From positions 331,780-395,779 of the forward strand of contig NZ_FQWV01000001.1 in assembly GCF_900129775.1 (NCBI RefSeq): a DNA stretch of 64,000 bases. The letters run 5' to 3'. The translations under genes and the position numbers were made by a program. Of this stretch, positions 18,362 to 25,728 are shown in pieces. Below the pieces are notes generated by a model. It was not told the DNA's origin and did not search any database. It worked only from the letters and a program-made list of their open reading frames with translations. The DNA is from Halobaculum gomorrense. Its GTDB lineage: Archaea; Halobacteriota; Halobacteria; Halobacteriales; Haloferacaceae. Every line of letters starts with the position of its first letter. Within the stretch, counting starts at the first letter, position 1.

Positions 18362-18556
18362 TTAGTTGCGGACGACGTTCGTCGCGCGCGGGCCCTTCGG
18401 GGCCTGTTCGATGTCGAATTCGATCTCCTCACCCTCCGTCAGATCCGGACCGCCAACGTCCTCCATGTGGAAGAACACGTCGTCGTCCTCGTCCTCAGTC
18501 GAAATGAAACCGTAGCCGCCAGTGTCGTTGAAGAAATCAACCTTTCCGTTTGCCAT
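18362..18556 (-). CDS. Cold shock domain protein (CspA family)
   Basis: 64 residues, one cold shock domain. The two RNA-binding motifs are present: RNP1 as GYGFIS and RNP2 as VFFHMED. KVDFFNDTGGYGFI begins the barrel and GPRATNVV ends it. It binds single-stranded RNA or DNA, acting as an RNA chaperone. The acidic loop EDEDDD between RNP1 and RNP2 is a salt adaptation. It is monocistronic, with a TATA-like element upstream. Confidence 0.95.
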   Translation of the reverse strand: MANGKVDFFNDTGGYGFISTEDEDDDVFFHMEDVGGPDLTEGEEIEFDIEQAPKGPRATNVVRN

Positions 18557-18580
18557 TGCAAACAAACGTATGGGTGGACC

Positions 18581-18590
18581 CGGCATAACC
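18581..18590 (-). promoter_or_regulatory. Candidate TATA element of the cold shock gene
   Basis: On the minus strand this reads GGGTTATGCC, centred about 29 nt upstream of the csp start codon. The spacing suits a leaderless or nearly leaderless archaeal transcript. It is based on position and AT content only. Confidence 0.4.
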
Positions 18591-18654
18591 CTTCCGAGGG
18601 TCGTGGTACCACGAGGGTTCGGTTCGATCCGATCGCTGCCTGGGCTGTCGCCGC

Positions 18655-19095
18655 TTATCGAACGACGGTCACCGGAACCGACGACCGCCGCGTCACCTTC
18701 TCGGCGACGCTGCCCATGAGCACGCGGCTGAGTCCCCTGCGCCCGTGGCTCCCCATCACCACCTGGTCGATGTCGTCGCCCTCGTCGTCGAGATACTCCA
18801 AGATGGACTGCGCGGGCCCGCCGACGAGCCGGACCGTCTCCGCGTCGACGCCGCGCTCGCGGGCGCGCTCGGCGGCCGACTCCAGCAGCTCGTCGCTCGC
18901 CTCCTTTGCGGACTCCTCCAGCTCTTTCGAGTAGTACGAGTCCATCCCCTCGGCGTCGCCGGCGGACACCCACCGCGTGGGGTCGACGACGTTGACGAGC
19001 ACCAGCGTCGCGCCCTCGTGCACGTCGAGCGCGTGATCGAGCGCCTTCGTTGAGTGATCGGATCGATCGAGCGCGACGAGTACGCGTCGTGACAT
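18655..19095 (-). CDS. Universal stress protein (UspA family)
   Basis: 146 residues, a single Usp domain. It starts with RVLVALDRSDHSTKALDHAL and ends with the ATP-binding signature GSHGRRGLSRVLMGSVAEKV followed by SSVPVTVVR, so nucleotide binding is likely. The residue run GDDIDQVVMGSHGR is standard. Cytoplasmic; role in stress tolerance is a family property, not visible here. The upstream in-frame ATG at 19140 adds 15 residues without family features and was not used. Confidence 0.92.
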   Translation of the reverse strand: MSRRVLVALDRSDHSTKALDHALDVHEGATLVLVNVVDPTRWVSAGDAEGMDSYYSKELEESAKEASDELLESAAERARERGVDAETVRLVGGPAQSILEYLDDEGDDIDQVVMGSHGRRGLSRVLMGSVAEKVTRRSSVPVTVVR

Positions 19096-19215
19096 ACCCG
19101 CGACGACGCGGGGCGGGGACTCGGGCGTTTCGGTCCTCACGGACGCCGCGAGCGACGTGGTCCCCGCGAGCGGCTCGGTCGGCGCGGACGGCGCAGGGGA
19201 ACGCGCCCGGATCGA

Positions 19216-19656
19216 TCACGCCGCGCCGGGGGGTCCGGCGGCAGCCGCGACGACGGCCGCGAGCCCGACCGCGGCGCCCGCGAGGAGGGTGTTGCCCGCG
19301 ACGAACAGCGCGGCGCGGCCGCGGTCACCCCGCTCCCACAGCCGCACCGTCGACACCGAGAACGACGAGAACGTGGTGAAGGCGCCGCAGGCGCCCGTCC
19401 CCGCCAGCAGGAGGGCGTCGCCGCCGACGGGCCAGAACACGAGCAGTCCGAGCAGGAAGCTCCCGAGGACGTTCACCGTCAGCGTCCCCAGCGGGAACGC
19501 ATCGCGGTCGACCGCCGACCCGAGCAGGTGGCGCGCGACGGCCCCGACGGCGCCGCCGAGGGCGACGAGCGCGGGATCGGGAACCGTCGCGAGCGTCGCG
19601 ACGGACGCAAGTGCGACGACGGCGCCCCCGAGCGCAACGGCGGCGGTCGCGATCAC
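19216..19656 (-). CDS. crcB: CrcB/FluC fluoride channel subunit (second of pair)
   Basis: 146 residues with four hydrophobic segments. The FluC signature elements are visible: GGAVGAVARHLLG, TVNVLGSFLLGLL (polar Asn track), and TTFSSFSVST (the Phe/Ser/Thr lining). It exports fluoride as a dual-topology or heterodimeric channel. Its GTG start overlaps the stop of the first crcB gene by four bases (GTGA), so the two are translationally coupled, as expected for a heterodimer with oppositely oriented subunits. An extra N-terminal hydrophobic stretch precedes the first signature. Confidence 0.88.
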   Translation of the reverse strand: MIATAAVALGGAVVALASVATLATVPDPALVALGGAVGAVARHLLGSAVDRDAFPLGTLTVNVLGSFLLGLLVFWPVGGDALLLAGTGACGAFTTFSSFSVSTVRLWERGDRGRAALFVAGNTLLAGAAVGLAAVVAAAAGPPGAA

Positions 19657-20045
19657 GCCCGCACCTCCCGACCCTCCCGCGGGTCGACGCGGGCGGCGAA
19701 GTCGCGGCCGACGAGCGCGGCCCCGAAGCCGAGGGCGTAGCTGCCGAAGAGGTACGCGGCACCGACGAGTGGCTCCGCTCGCGTCGTCTCGACGATGAAG
19801 GTACTGTACGTCGTGTACGAGGAGAGGACTCCCGTCGCCAACAGCGTCCGCGTGCGGTCGCCCAGCCGGTCGGTCCGAAGCGCCTCGTACAGCAGGAAGC
19901 CGAGCAGCAGGCTGCCGGAGCCGTTCGCTGCGAGCGTGCCCCACAGGCCCGGCAGCGCCCCGCCGACGGCGTGGCGGGCCGACGCGCCTGCGGCGCCGCC
20001 GAGCGCGACGAGCCCGAGCGTGAGCGTCTGCGAGTCCCGCGACAT
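19653..20045 (-). CDS. crcB: CrcB/FluC fluoride channel subunit (first of pair)
   Basis: 130 residues, four membrane segments. Signatures are GGAAGASARHAVGGALP, NGSGSLLLGFLLYEAL and SSYTTYSTFIVET. It partners with the next gene to form a fluoride-export channel in the membrane. The ATG lies about 27 nt after a weak TATA-like GGATACG on the minus strand. I looked for the crcB-type fluoride riboswitch upstream and did not find the GGNGATGG core, so regulation is by other means or constitutive. Confidence 0.9.
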   Translation of the reverse strand: MSRDSQTLTLGLVALGGAAGASARHAVGGALPGLWGTLAANGSGSLLLGFLLYEALRTDRLGDRTRTLLATGVLSSYTTYSTFIVETTRAEPLVGAAYLFGSYALGFGAALVGRDFAARVDPREGREVRA

Positions 20046-20175
20046 GGGAGGGGCGTCTCGCGTGGGTCGTATCCGAGTGTCGATCGCCGCGCGGCGACTA
20101 TGTCAACTAATACCAAATAAGGGATTCTCATGGGGTAAAACCAGTTATAGAATATTATCATTATAGTTCGTTACA

Positions 20176-20185
20176 TTTATTATAT
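20176..20185 (+). promoter_or_regulatory. Strong TATA-like box before the mini-ORF/aceA transcript
   Basis: TTTATTATAT stands at the right end of a roughly 90-nt AT-rich block (20098-20190) that contrasts with the surrounding G+C-rich sequence. A start about 26 nt downstream would place the transcript 5' end near 20206, some 12 nt before the first mini-ORF ATG. Upstream, TTATAG occurs twice 16 nt apart (20145 and 20161), a possible regulator site. Confidence 0.6.
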
Positions 20186-20218
20186 CTCCTCGGCTCGACA
20201 CGGGTGAGGCGACACAGC

Positions 20219-20323
20219 ATGGGTGTACATCACCGGAAATCCGCCGCAGGACACGCACAGGCTACGACGACCGACCGCGACCCGCCGACGCCACCCACAC
20301 CACCCGAACGACCCACACCATGA
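20219..20323 (+). CDS. Mini-ORF 1 upstream of aceA (34 residues)
   Basis: A 34-residue frame starting MGVHHRKSAAGHAQ and ending in a Pro/Thr run (PPTPPTPPERPTP). It begins about a dozen bases after the expected transcription start, and its stop overlaps the next ATG as ATGA. Composition is basic and Pro-rich, unlike typical acidic haloarchaeal proteins, so it may act as a leader peptide rather than a stable protein. Two more mini-ORFs and isocitrate lyase follow in the same overlapping chain. I do not recognise the sequence. Confidence 0.45.
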   Translation: MGVHHRKSAAGHAQATTTDRDPPTPPTPPERPTP

Positions 20324-20409
20324 CGTTCAACCCGAACCCGAAGACCGACCTCGACGAGATCGACAACCGCGAACTGAGCCTGTTCTCGACGGAGGGCGAC
20401 GACCGATGA
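20320..20409 (+). CDS. Mini-ORF 2 upstream of aceA (29 residues)
   Basis: A 29-residue acidic frame, starting MTFNPNPKTDLDEIDNREL and ending FSTEGDDR. Its ATG overlaps the stop of mini-ORF 1 and its stop overlaps the ATG of mini-ORF 3, both as ATGA. The acidic composition and the block DLDEIDNRELSLF look like a true haloarchaeal small protein more than the preceding frame does. Function unknown. It is below the size usually annotated. Confidence 0.55.
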   Translation: MTFNPNPKTDLDEIDNRELSLFSTEGDDR

Positions 20410-20621
20410 GCCGTCGCACCACCCGCGCCACTTCCGGCAGCAGTCCGCCGGAGGAGACGGACGCGCCACTGGTCCCCGACCTGGGGACGCGAACGGGCCG
20501 CACCGCCACGACGACCGACACCGCAGACATCGCTGACACCGCAGACACCCGACGCGACCGCGCCGAGCGCCGCCGTCGCCGCGACCCGTTCGAGATCGCG
20601 CTCATGGAGGATTCCGAATAA
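20406..20621 (+). CDS. Mini-ORF 3 upstream of aceA (71 residues)
   Basis: 71 residues. A Thr/Asp-rich, probably disordered N-terminal two-thirds with the repeat-like [11 protein letters not shown] leads into a basic helix ([12 protein letters not shown]) and the end [11 protein letters not shown]. It overlaps mini-ORF 2 by four bases, and its TAA stop shares one base with the ATG of isocitrate lyase (TAATG), so ribosomes finishing here are well placed to restart on aceA. Function unknown; a regulatory or partner protein of the lyase is a reasonable guess only. Confidence 0.6.
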   Translation: MSRRTTRATSGSSPPEETDAPLVPDLGTRTGRTATTTDTADIADTADTRRDRAERRRRRDPFEIALMEDSE

Positions 20622-21658
20622 TGCACCCCTCAGAACTCGACCAGGACGTCTTCACGAAGGATATTGATAACCCGCAGGGCGCGAAGCTGCGCCAGATGCT
20701 CGACGAGCAGGACTACGTCTTCGCCCCCGGGATGTACCACGCGCTCGACGCCCGGCTGGCGGAGATGGCCGGTCTCGACGCCGCGTACATGTCGGGCTAC
20801 TCCACCGTCCTCGGCCAGTTCGGCTTCCCAGACCTGGAGATGGTGACCATGACCGAGATGGTCGAGAACGCCAAGCGCATGGTCGAGGCGACGAACCTCC
20901 CGGTCATCGCCGACTGCGACACCGGCTACGGCGGCACCCACAACGTCCGCCGCGCCGTCCGCGAGTACGAGAAGGCCGGCGTCGCCGCCGTCCACATCGA
21001 GGACCAGACTACCCCGAAGCGCTGCGGTCACATCGCGGGCAAGCAGATCGTCTCCCGCGAGCAGGCGCGCTCGCGCTTCGAGGCCGCCGTCGACGCGAAG
21101 CAAAGCGAGGACACGGTCGTCATCGCCCGTACCGACGCGTACGGCTCGGCCAACGGCGACTGGGAGGAACATCTCGAGCGCGGTCGCATCTACGCCGACG
21201 CCGGGGTCGACCTCGTCTGGCCCGAGATGCCCGACCCCTCGCGCGAGGACGCCGTCGAGTACGCCGAGACGATCCACGAGACGCACCCCGACCTGGATCT
21301 GGCGTTCAACTACTCCTCGTCGTTCGAGTGGGGCGCCGAGGAGGACCCGCTCACCTTCGAGGAGCTGGGCGACCTGGGCTACACGTACCAGTTCATCACG
21401 CTGTACGCCCTGCACTCGGGCGCGCACGCCGTCTACGAGGACATGCAGAACATCGCCGAGAACGGCGCCGAGGCGCAGTGGGACCTCGAAGAGCGGTACA
21501 TCGGCCACGAGACCGAGAGCCACCACGCGCTGTCGTTCGTCGACCGCTACCAAGAGATCGAGACGCGGTTCGACCCCGAGGCCGAGGAGCGCATCGAGGA
21601 CTCGGCCGGCTTCGCGGAGGACCGCTCGGAGCCGATCACCTCGAACGACGACGACTGA
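20621..21658 (+). CDS. aceA: Isocitrate lyase
   Basis: 345 residues, the short haloarchaeal form. It splits isocitrate into glyoxylate and succinate, the first step of the glyoxylate shunt used on acetate and fatty acids. The catalytic motif is KRCGH with Cys135, and the Mg/substrate loop is [22 protein letters not shown] and YMSGYS are typical of the ICL/PEP mutase superfamily. The KRCGH signature separates it from methylisocitrate lyase-like and mutase members, though 2-methylisocitrate activity cannot be excluded. No malate synthase gene is within the window. It is the last gene of a chain of overlapping frames starting at 20219. Confidence 0.92.
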   Translation: MHPSELDQDVFTKDIDNPQGAKLRQMLDEQDYVFAPGMYHALDARLAEMAGLDAAYMSGYSTVLGQFGFPDLEMVTMTEMVENAKRMVEATNLPVIADCDTGYGGTHNVRRAVREYEKAGVAAVHIEDQTTPKRCGHIAGKQIVSREQARSRFEAAVDAKQSEDTVVIARTDAYGSANGDWEEHLERGRIYADAGVDLVWPEMPDPSREDAVEYAETIHETHPDLDLAFNYSSSFEWGAEEDPLTFEELGDLGYTYQFITLYALHSGAHAVYEDMQNIAENGAEAQWDLEERYIGHETESHHALSFVDRYQEIETRFDPEAEERIEDSAGFAEDRSEPITSNDDD

Positions 21659-21767
21659 TCGCCGACGCGCCGTCCGCTCGTCACCGACCTGATTTTTCCG
21701 GCTCGTCGTCACTCCAGCGGCCCCGCTAACCGCCGGAACTACGTCCCCTCGCGCTCAGACCCGACTG

Positions 21768-22406
21768 ATGACCGACGCCGACGCGCCGGCTCGCCCGAAC
21801 GGCGGGGAGAGCGCTCCGGACGAGACCGGTCCGCGGGAACCGGCAGAGCCGGCAGACCCGCTCGACCCGACCGTCGAGGACCTGATCGAGGACCTGGAGA
21901 CGCTGGAGGCGGCCGTCGACGACACCGACGAGCGGCGGAAAGTCCGCGCGGCGATGCGGACCGCCCGCGACCTGTCGACCTCGCGGCCGACGGTGTTCGG
22001 GCGGGTCGTCCGCGGATTCGACCGCGGCGACATCGCTGAGGCGCTGCTCGGGAGCGTCCTGTTCGGTATCCCGATGCTGGTCGAGGGCGGCACGACTGAG
22101 GTGGGCACGTACCTGGCCGCCCACCCCGCGTCTCTGCTCGTGACGGCGGCGGTGACGGTGCTGCTGGTCGTCGGTATCATCTACGTCGCGGATTTCCAGG
22201 ACGTGCGCGTCCACCGGCCGATTCTCGGGGTTGTCCCGAGGCGACTGGTCGGCGTCCTCGGCGTCGCCGCGCTCACGGCGGTCGTCGGGCTGACCGCGTG
22301 GGGCCGCATCGACTGGGGCGACCCGGCGGTCGCGCTCGGGAGCATCGTCGTGGCGGCAGTCCCGATGGCGGTGGGAGCGGCGCTGGGGGACCTGCTGCCG
22401 GGATAG
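21768..22406 (+). CDS. DUF2391-like membrane protein
   Basis: 212 residues. Residues 1-80 are acidic and soluble with a coiled-coil-like stretch (VEDLIEDLETLEAAVDDTDERRKVRAAMRTA), followed by about four membrane segments: around LLGSVLFGIPMLVEGG, LLVTAAVTVLLVVGIIYVADF, LVGVLGVAALTAVVGL and VALGSIVVAAVPMAVGAAL. The FGIPMLVEGGTTEVG loop matches what I recall of the DUF2391 family. Function unknown. It stands alone on the plus strand after aceA. Confidence 0.75.
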   Translation: MTDADAPARPNGGESAPDETGPREPAEPADPLDPTVEDLIEDLETLEAAVDDTDERRKVRAAMRTARDLSTSRPTVFGRVVRGFDRGDIAEALLGSVLFGIPMLVEGGTTEVGTYLAAHPASLLVTAAVTVLLVVGIIYVADFQDVRVHRPILGVVPRRLVGVLGVAALTAVVGLTAWGRIDWGDPAVALGSIVVAAVPMAVGAALGDLLPG

Positions 22407-22496
22407 CTGTGCGTCGGGCGGGCGGAGCGGTCGACGCCGTCTCCGGCGGACCGCCGACCGCAGAGCCGGTCGTCGAACCCAGAGGAACCGCTTCCG

Positions 22497-22667
22497 TTAC
22501 GCCTCTACCGGGTCGGCGCGGTCGCCGTTGATCCGCGTGAGGCCGTAGTCGCACTCATTGCAGCGCCACTTCGTCTTCTCGCCCAGGTGGAGCGTCATCG
22601 CGGCGACGCGCCAGAAGTCCCGGTCCTCGCCGCAGCGCGGGCAGGAGAATTCCATTTCGAGGCTCAT
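22497..22667 (-). CDS. Small zinc-ribbon protein
   Basis: 56 residues. Two CxxC knuckles, FSCPRCGED (residues 9-12) and WRCNECDYG (about 36-39), spaced for a single zinc ribbon, with an aromatic and charged linker (FWRVAAMTLHLGEKTKW) between. Haloarchaea have many such micro-proteins; most are uncharacterised and may bind RNA, DNA or ribosomes. The ATG is preceded by an unremarkable region shared with the divergent HPP gene. The tail is acidic. Confidence 0.8.
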   Translation of the reverse strand: MSLEMEFSCPRCGEDRDFWRVAAMTLHLGEKTKWRCNECDYGLTRINGDRADPVEA

Positions 22668-22795
22668 ACCCGTGGATGGGTGGCCGGAGACTTTCAAAAC
22701 ACCGGTCCCCGCCGCGGCCGGGGCGGGCGTCGAACCGGCGGGGGTCTCATCGCGAATCGCCGAGTTCATTCGCGTCGCGGCCGGCAGTCGCGACC

Positions 22796-23314
22796 GTGCG
22801 ACCGATCCCCGACGCCGTCGCCGGCGCGCTCTACGCCGCGGGCCTGCTCGCCGTCGCCGGCGCGCTCGCGTGGGCGACGGGCCGTGCGCTCGTGTTCCCG
22901 AGCCTCGGTCCGTCGGCGTACCTGCTCGCCGCCGGCTCGGATCGCCCGAGCGCGCGGGCACTCCTCGGCGGACACGCCGTCGGGATCTTCGCCGGCCTGC
23001 TCGCGTACCACGGGCTCGCCGACGGCGCGGCGATCACCGGCGCGCTGGCTGCCGGGGGGTCCGCCGGCGCGCGTCTCGCGGCCAGCGCCGTCGCCTCGGT
23101 CGGCCTCACGACGCTCGGGATGGCGCTGACGGACACGCGCCACGCTCCCGCGTGCGCGACGACGCTCATCGTCTCACTGGGGCTGCTTCCCTCGCCGGCG
23201 GACGCCGCGGTCATCGCCGTCGGCGTGTTCGCGCTGTGGCTCGCCTCGCGAGCGACCGCGCTGGCGTCGCGCGCGGGTCTGACGGTCGCGGCCGTCGGAC
23301 GCGTGGACCGGTAA
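22796..23314 (+). CDS. HPP family integral membrane protein
   Basis: 172 residues with four to five hydrophobic segments. The HPP-family block FPSLGPSAYLL is clear, followed by ARALLGGHAVGIFAGLLAYHGL and RHAPACATTLIVSLGLL. Some HPP proteins have been linked to nitrite transport in chloroplasts, but here no partner supports that, though the nitrate operon lies about 2 kb away. The start is a GTG directly before RPIPDAVAG; residues before it in frame are Arg/Pro-rich and not convincing. Confidence 0.78.
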   Translation: MRPIPDAVAGALYAAGLLAVAGALAWATGRALVFPSLGPSAYLLAAGSDRPSARALLGGHAVGIFAGLLAYHGLADGAAITGALAAGGSAGARLAASAVASVGLTTLGMALTDTRHAPACATTLIVSLGLLPSPADAAVIAVGVFALWLASRATALASRAGLTVAAVGRVDR

Positions 23315-23345
23315 ACGATAGCCCGAAACCCCCGGCGGTCCACCC

Positions 23346-23738
23346 ATGCGTATGACCTTCGAGACGACGGTTCCGGTCCGCTACCGCGACCTCGATCCGA
23401 TGAGCCACGTGAACAACGCCGTCTACGCCACCTACTTCGAGGAGGTGCGCACCGCCTTCTTCCGCGAAGAAGTCGGCATCGAACTCGCCGACTCGCGGGC
23501 CGCGCTGGCGTCGCTGGATATCGACTTCCGCGCCCCGATCGAGGGCACCGGCGCCGTCCGCGCGGCGCTGGAGGTGATCGAGGTGGGGACGACCAGCCTC
23601 ACTTTCGGCTACCGGTTGCACCACGACGGGCGGCTCGTCGCCGAGGGGGAGACCGTCCAGGTCGCGCTCGGCGAGGACGGCCCCGAGCCGCTCCCCGACG
23701 CGGTCCGCGAGGCGGCCGACCGGCACGCGACCGAATGA
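23346..23738 (+). CDS. Acyl-CoA thioesterase (hot-dog fold, 4HBT family)
   Basis: 130 residues. The 4-hydroxybenzoyl-CoA thioesterase/YbgC-type motif is visible: VRYRDLDPMSHVNNAVYATYFEEVR, with the catalytic Asp in RDLDPM and the helix following HVNNA. It likely hydrolyses an acyl-CoA in the cytoplasm. The stop overlaps the start of the following MFS gene (ATGA), indicating co-translation. A second Met two codons on could be the true start. Confidence 0.88.
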   Translation: MRMTFETTVPVRYRDLDPMSHVNNAVYATYFEEVRTAFFREEVGIELADSRAALASLDIDFRAPIEGTGAVRAALEVIEVGTTSLTFGYRLHHDGRLVAEGETVQVALGEDGPEPLPDAVREAADRHATE

Positions 23739-24940
23739 CCGGGCGGGACGCCGCCGGCGCGTCCTCGGTCGACAGCGGTCGGCGCCGCCTCGCGCTCGCG
23801 GCCATCAGCGGCGGCAACTTCAGTCAGTTCGGCGCCCGGATCCTGCTGGGCGCCGTGGTTCCGTTCATTCTCCTCGAGTTCGACACGACGGAGGCGACGC
23901 TGGGGCTTGCGCTCACGGGGATGTGGGCGACGTACGCGCTCGCGCAGTTCCCCAGCGGCGTCCTCGCGGACAGACTGGGCGAGCGACCGCTCGTCCTCGC
24001 CGGCATCGTCGGCGCGGCCGTCGGGACGGCGCTAGTCGCGGTGTCGCCGACAGTGCTCGTGTTCGGCGCGGCGACGGTCGTCCTCGGCGCCGGGGCCGGC
24101 CTCTTTTTCGCGCCGGCGACCGCGCTGCTGTCTCGCCTCTACGACGAACGCGGCGGCGCGCTGAGCGTCCTCACGGGTGCCGGCGCCGTCGCGGGTGCGG
24201 CGTTCCCGGCGGCGGGCGGCGTCATCGCCGAGCGGTTCGGCTGGGAGGTCGCCGTCGGTGCCGGCGTCGCCGTCGCGGTTCCCGCGGTCGCGGCGACCCT
24301 GCTGTTCGTCCCCGCCGTGCCGCCGGCGAACCCCGAGCGCGACCTCTCGGCGCTGGTCGACCCGGCGCGTATTCGCGGGATCCTCGCTCGGCCGCCGCTG
24401 GCGTACACGACGGCGCTCGCGGTGCTGTGCGGGTTCACGTTCCAGGCTGTCTCCTCGTTCCTGGCGGCGTTCCTCGTCGCCCACCGTGGCCTCGCGCCGT
24501 CGACGGCCGCGACCGCCTTCGGCGCGGTGTTCGGCATCAGCGCCGTCGCGCAGCCGGCGAACGGCCGGGTGTCGGACGCGCTTTCTCGGGACGCCGCCGT
24601 CGCCAGCAGCGTCACCCTCGCGGGCGTCGGCATCGCGACGCTGGTGCTCATGCCGGGGCTCGCCGGGACCGTCGTCGGCGTGGCGGTGCTCGGCGCCGGC
24701 ATCTCGTGGCCCGGGCCGATACAGGCGCGGTTCATGGACCGGCTGACCGACGCCGAGCGCGGCTACGGGTTCGGCCTGCTGCGCACGGTGTACATGTTCC
24801 TCGCCGCGTCGGGCTCGGTCGTCACGGGTGTCGTCGCGAGCGCGGCGGGGTGGCCCGCCGCGTACGGACTCGTGATCGCGCTGCTTGCGACGTGTCTCGG
24901 GCTGTTGGGCGCGAATCGCGTGCTGGGACTCGGGCTGTAG
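23735..24940 (+). CDS. Major facilitator superfamily transporter
   Basis: 401 residues, twelve hydrophobic segments expected. The A-type MFS loop GVLADRLGERPLVL between helices 2 and 3 and the mirrored NGRVSDALSRD in the second half are present; NFSQFGARILLG opens helix 1. It is an inner-membrane drug/metabolite-type exporter or permease; substrate unknown. It is coupled to the thioesterase by a four-base overlap, which might hint at an acyl or aromatic acid substrate, but that is inference. Confidence 0.88.
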   Translation: MTGRDAAGASSVDSGRRRLALAAISGGNFSQFGARILLGAVVPFILLEFDTTEATLGLALTGMWATYALAQFPSGVLADRLGERPLVLAGIVGAAVGTALVAVSPTVLVFGAATVVLGAGAGLFFAPATALLSRLYDERGGALSVLTGAGAVAGAAFPAAGGVIAERFGWEVAVGAGVAVAVPAVAATLLFVPAVPPANPERDLSALVDPARIRGILARPPLAYTTALAVLCGFTFQAVSSFLAAFLVAHRGLAPSTAATAFGAVFGISAVAQPANGRVSDALSRDAAVASSVTLAGVGIATLVLMPGLAGTVVGVAVLGAGISWPGPIQARFMDRLTDAERGYGFGLLRTVYMFLAASGSVVTGVVASAAGWPAAYGLVIALLATCLGLLGANRVLGLGL

Positions 24941-25000
24941 CGCGGCTCCTCGCGCCGCCGCGCTTCTCGCGTCGGTCGTCTCTCGGCGCTCGCCACTGGC

Positions 25001-25603
25001 CTACTGCCAGGTGCGCTCGGCCAGCGCTTTCGAGGCGTCCGTCACGGCCGCGGGCGTGTCCACGCTCGCGAACGGCGCCGGCGGCACCGACGCCTCGACG
25101 GCGTCCAGCCGGTCGAGCACGGCCAGCATGCGGCCATCAGCGCCGACGGACTCGCAGGCGGCCAGCGTCGGCGAGACACGATAGACGGCGCCGAACGGCT
25201 GTCGCCGTTCCTCGGCGACCGGGACCACGACGTCGGCGTCGCCGAGACGAGTCGCGAGCGCGCAGACGGTCGCGGCGTCCAGCCAGGGCATGTCACAGCC
25301 GACGACGACGGCGCGGTCGGCGCCCGCGTCTGCGGCCGCCGACAGTCCGGTCGACAGTCCGGCCACCGGACCGGCGTCCGGCGTCGGATCGATCGCGAAC
25401 CGCACCGCTCGCTCCGGCAGGACGTCCGCGATCGCTGGGCGTTGGTCCGCACGGCAGTTGATCACCGTTCGTTCGACCGCCGACGCGAGTCGCTCGACGA
25501 CCAACGCGACCATCGGTCGCCCGGCCACGTGAACGAGTGCCTTCTCGCGGTCGCCGAAGCGGCGCGACCGCCCGCCCGCGACGACGACGAGCGCGCCGAT
25601 CAC
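25001..25603 (-). CDS. mobA: Molybdenum cofactor guanylyltransferase (NasC/MobA type)
   Basis: 200 residues. It attaches GMP to molybdopterin to give the bis-MGD-type cofactor needed by nitrate reductase. The nucleotidyltransferase motif GALVVVAGGRSRRFGDREKALVHVAGRPM, the metal-binding VVVGCDMPWL and a family-typical end are clear. It is the last gene of the nitrate operon; in Haloferax mediterranei a MobA-like gene has the same place and is called nasC. The GTG start overlaps the stop of the preceding tiny gene as GTGA. Confidence 0.9.
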   Translation of the reverse strand: MIGALVVVAGGRSRRFGDREKALVHVAGRPMVALVVERLASAVERTVINCRADQRPAIADVLPERAVRFAIDPTPDAGPVAGLSTGLSAAADAGADRAVVVGCDMPWLDAATVCALATRLGDADVVVPVAEERRQPFGAVYRVSPTLAACESVGADGRMLAVLDRLDAVEASVPPAPFASVDTPAAVTDASKALAERTWQ

Positions 25604-25728
25604 GTGAGGAACCCCGCCTGCCCCGTGAACGCGAGGTACAGCGAGAAGCCGGTGACGAGGATCGCGATCACCATCTCCGCGTACAGTACCACGCGTCCCC
25701 ACGTGTACCAGTCGTCGTAGTCGGCCAT
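25600..25728 (-). CDS. 42-residue single-pass membrane protein in the nitrate operon
   Basis: A short frame, MADYDDWYTWGRVVLYAEM followed by VIAILVTGFSLYLAFTG, giving an acidic/aromatic N-terminus, one clear membrane helix and a short tail. Its ATG shares a base with the nitrate porter stop (TGATG) and its stop overlaps mobA (GTGA), so it lies precisely in the translational chain. The position suggests a helper of the porter or of membrane attachment of the system. I do not recognise the family; it is too short for most annotation pipelines. Confidence 0.75.
   Translation of the reverse strand: MADYDDWYTWGRVVLYAEMVIAILVTGFSLYLAFTGQAGFLT

Noticed and set aside
20046-20110. Fluoride (crcB) riboswitch before the CrcB pair
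   Set aside because: The conserved GGNGATGG core and the expected pseudoknot bases are absent on the minus strand.
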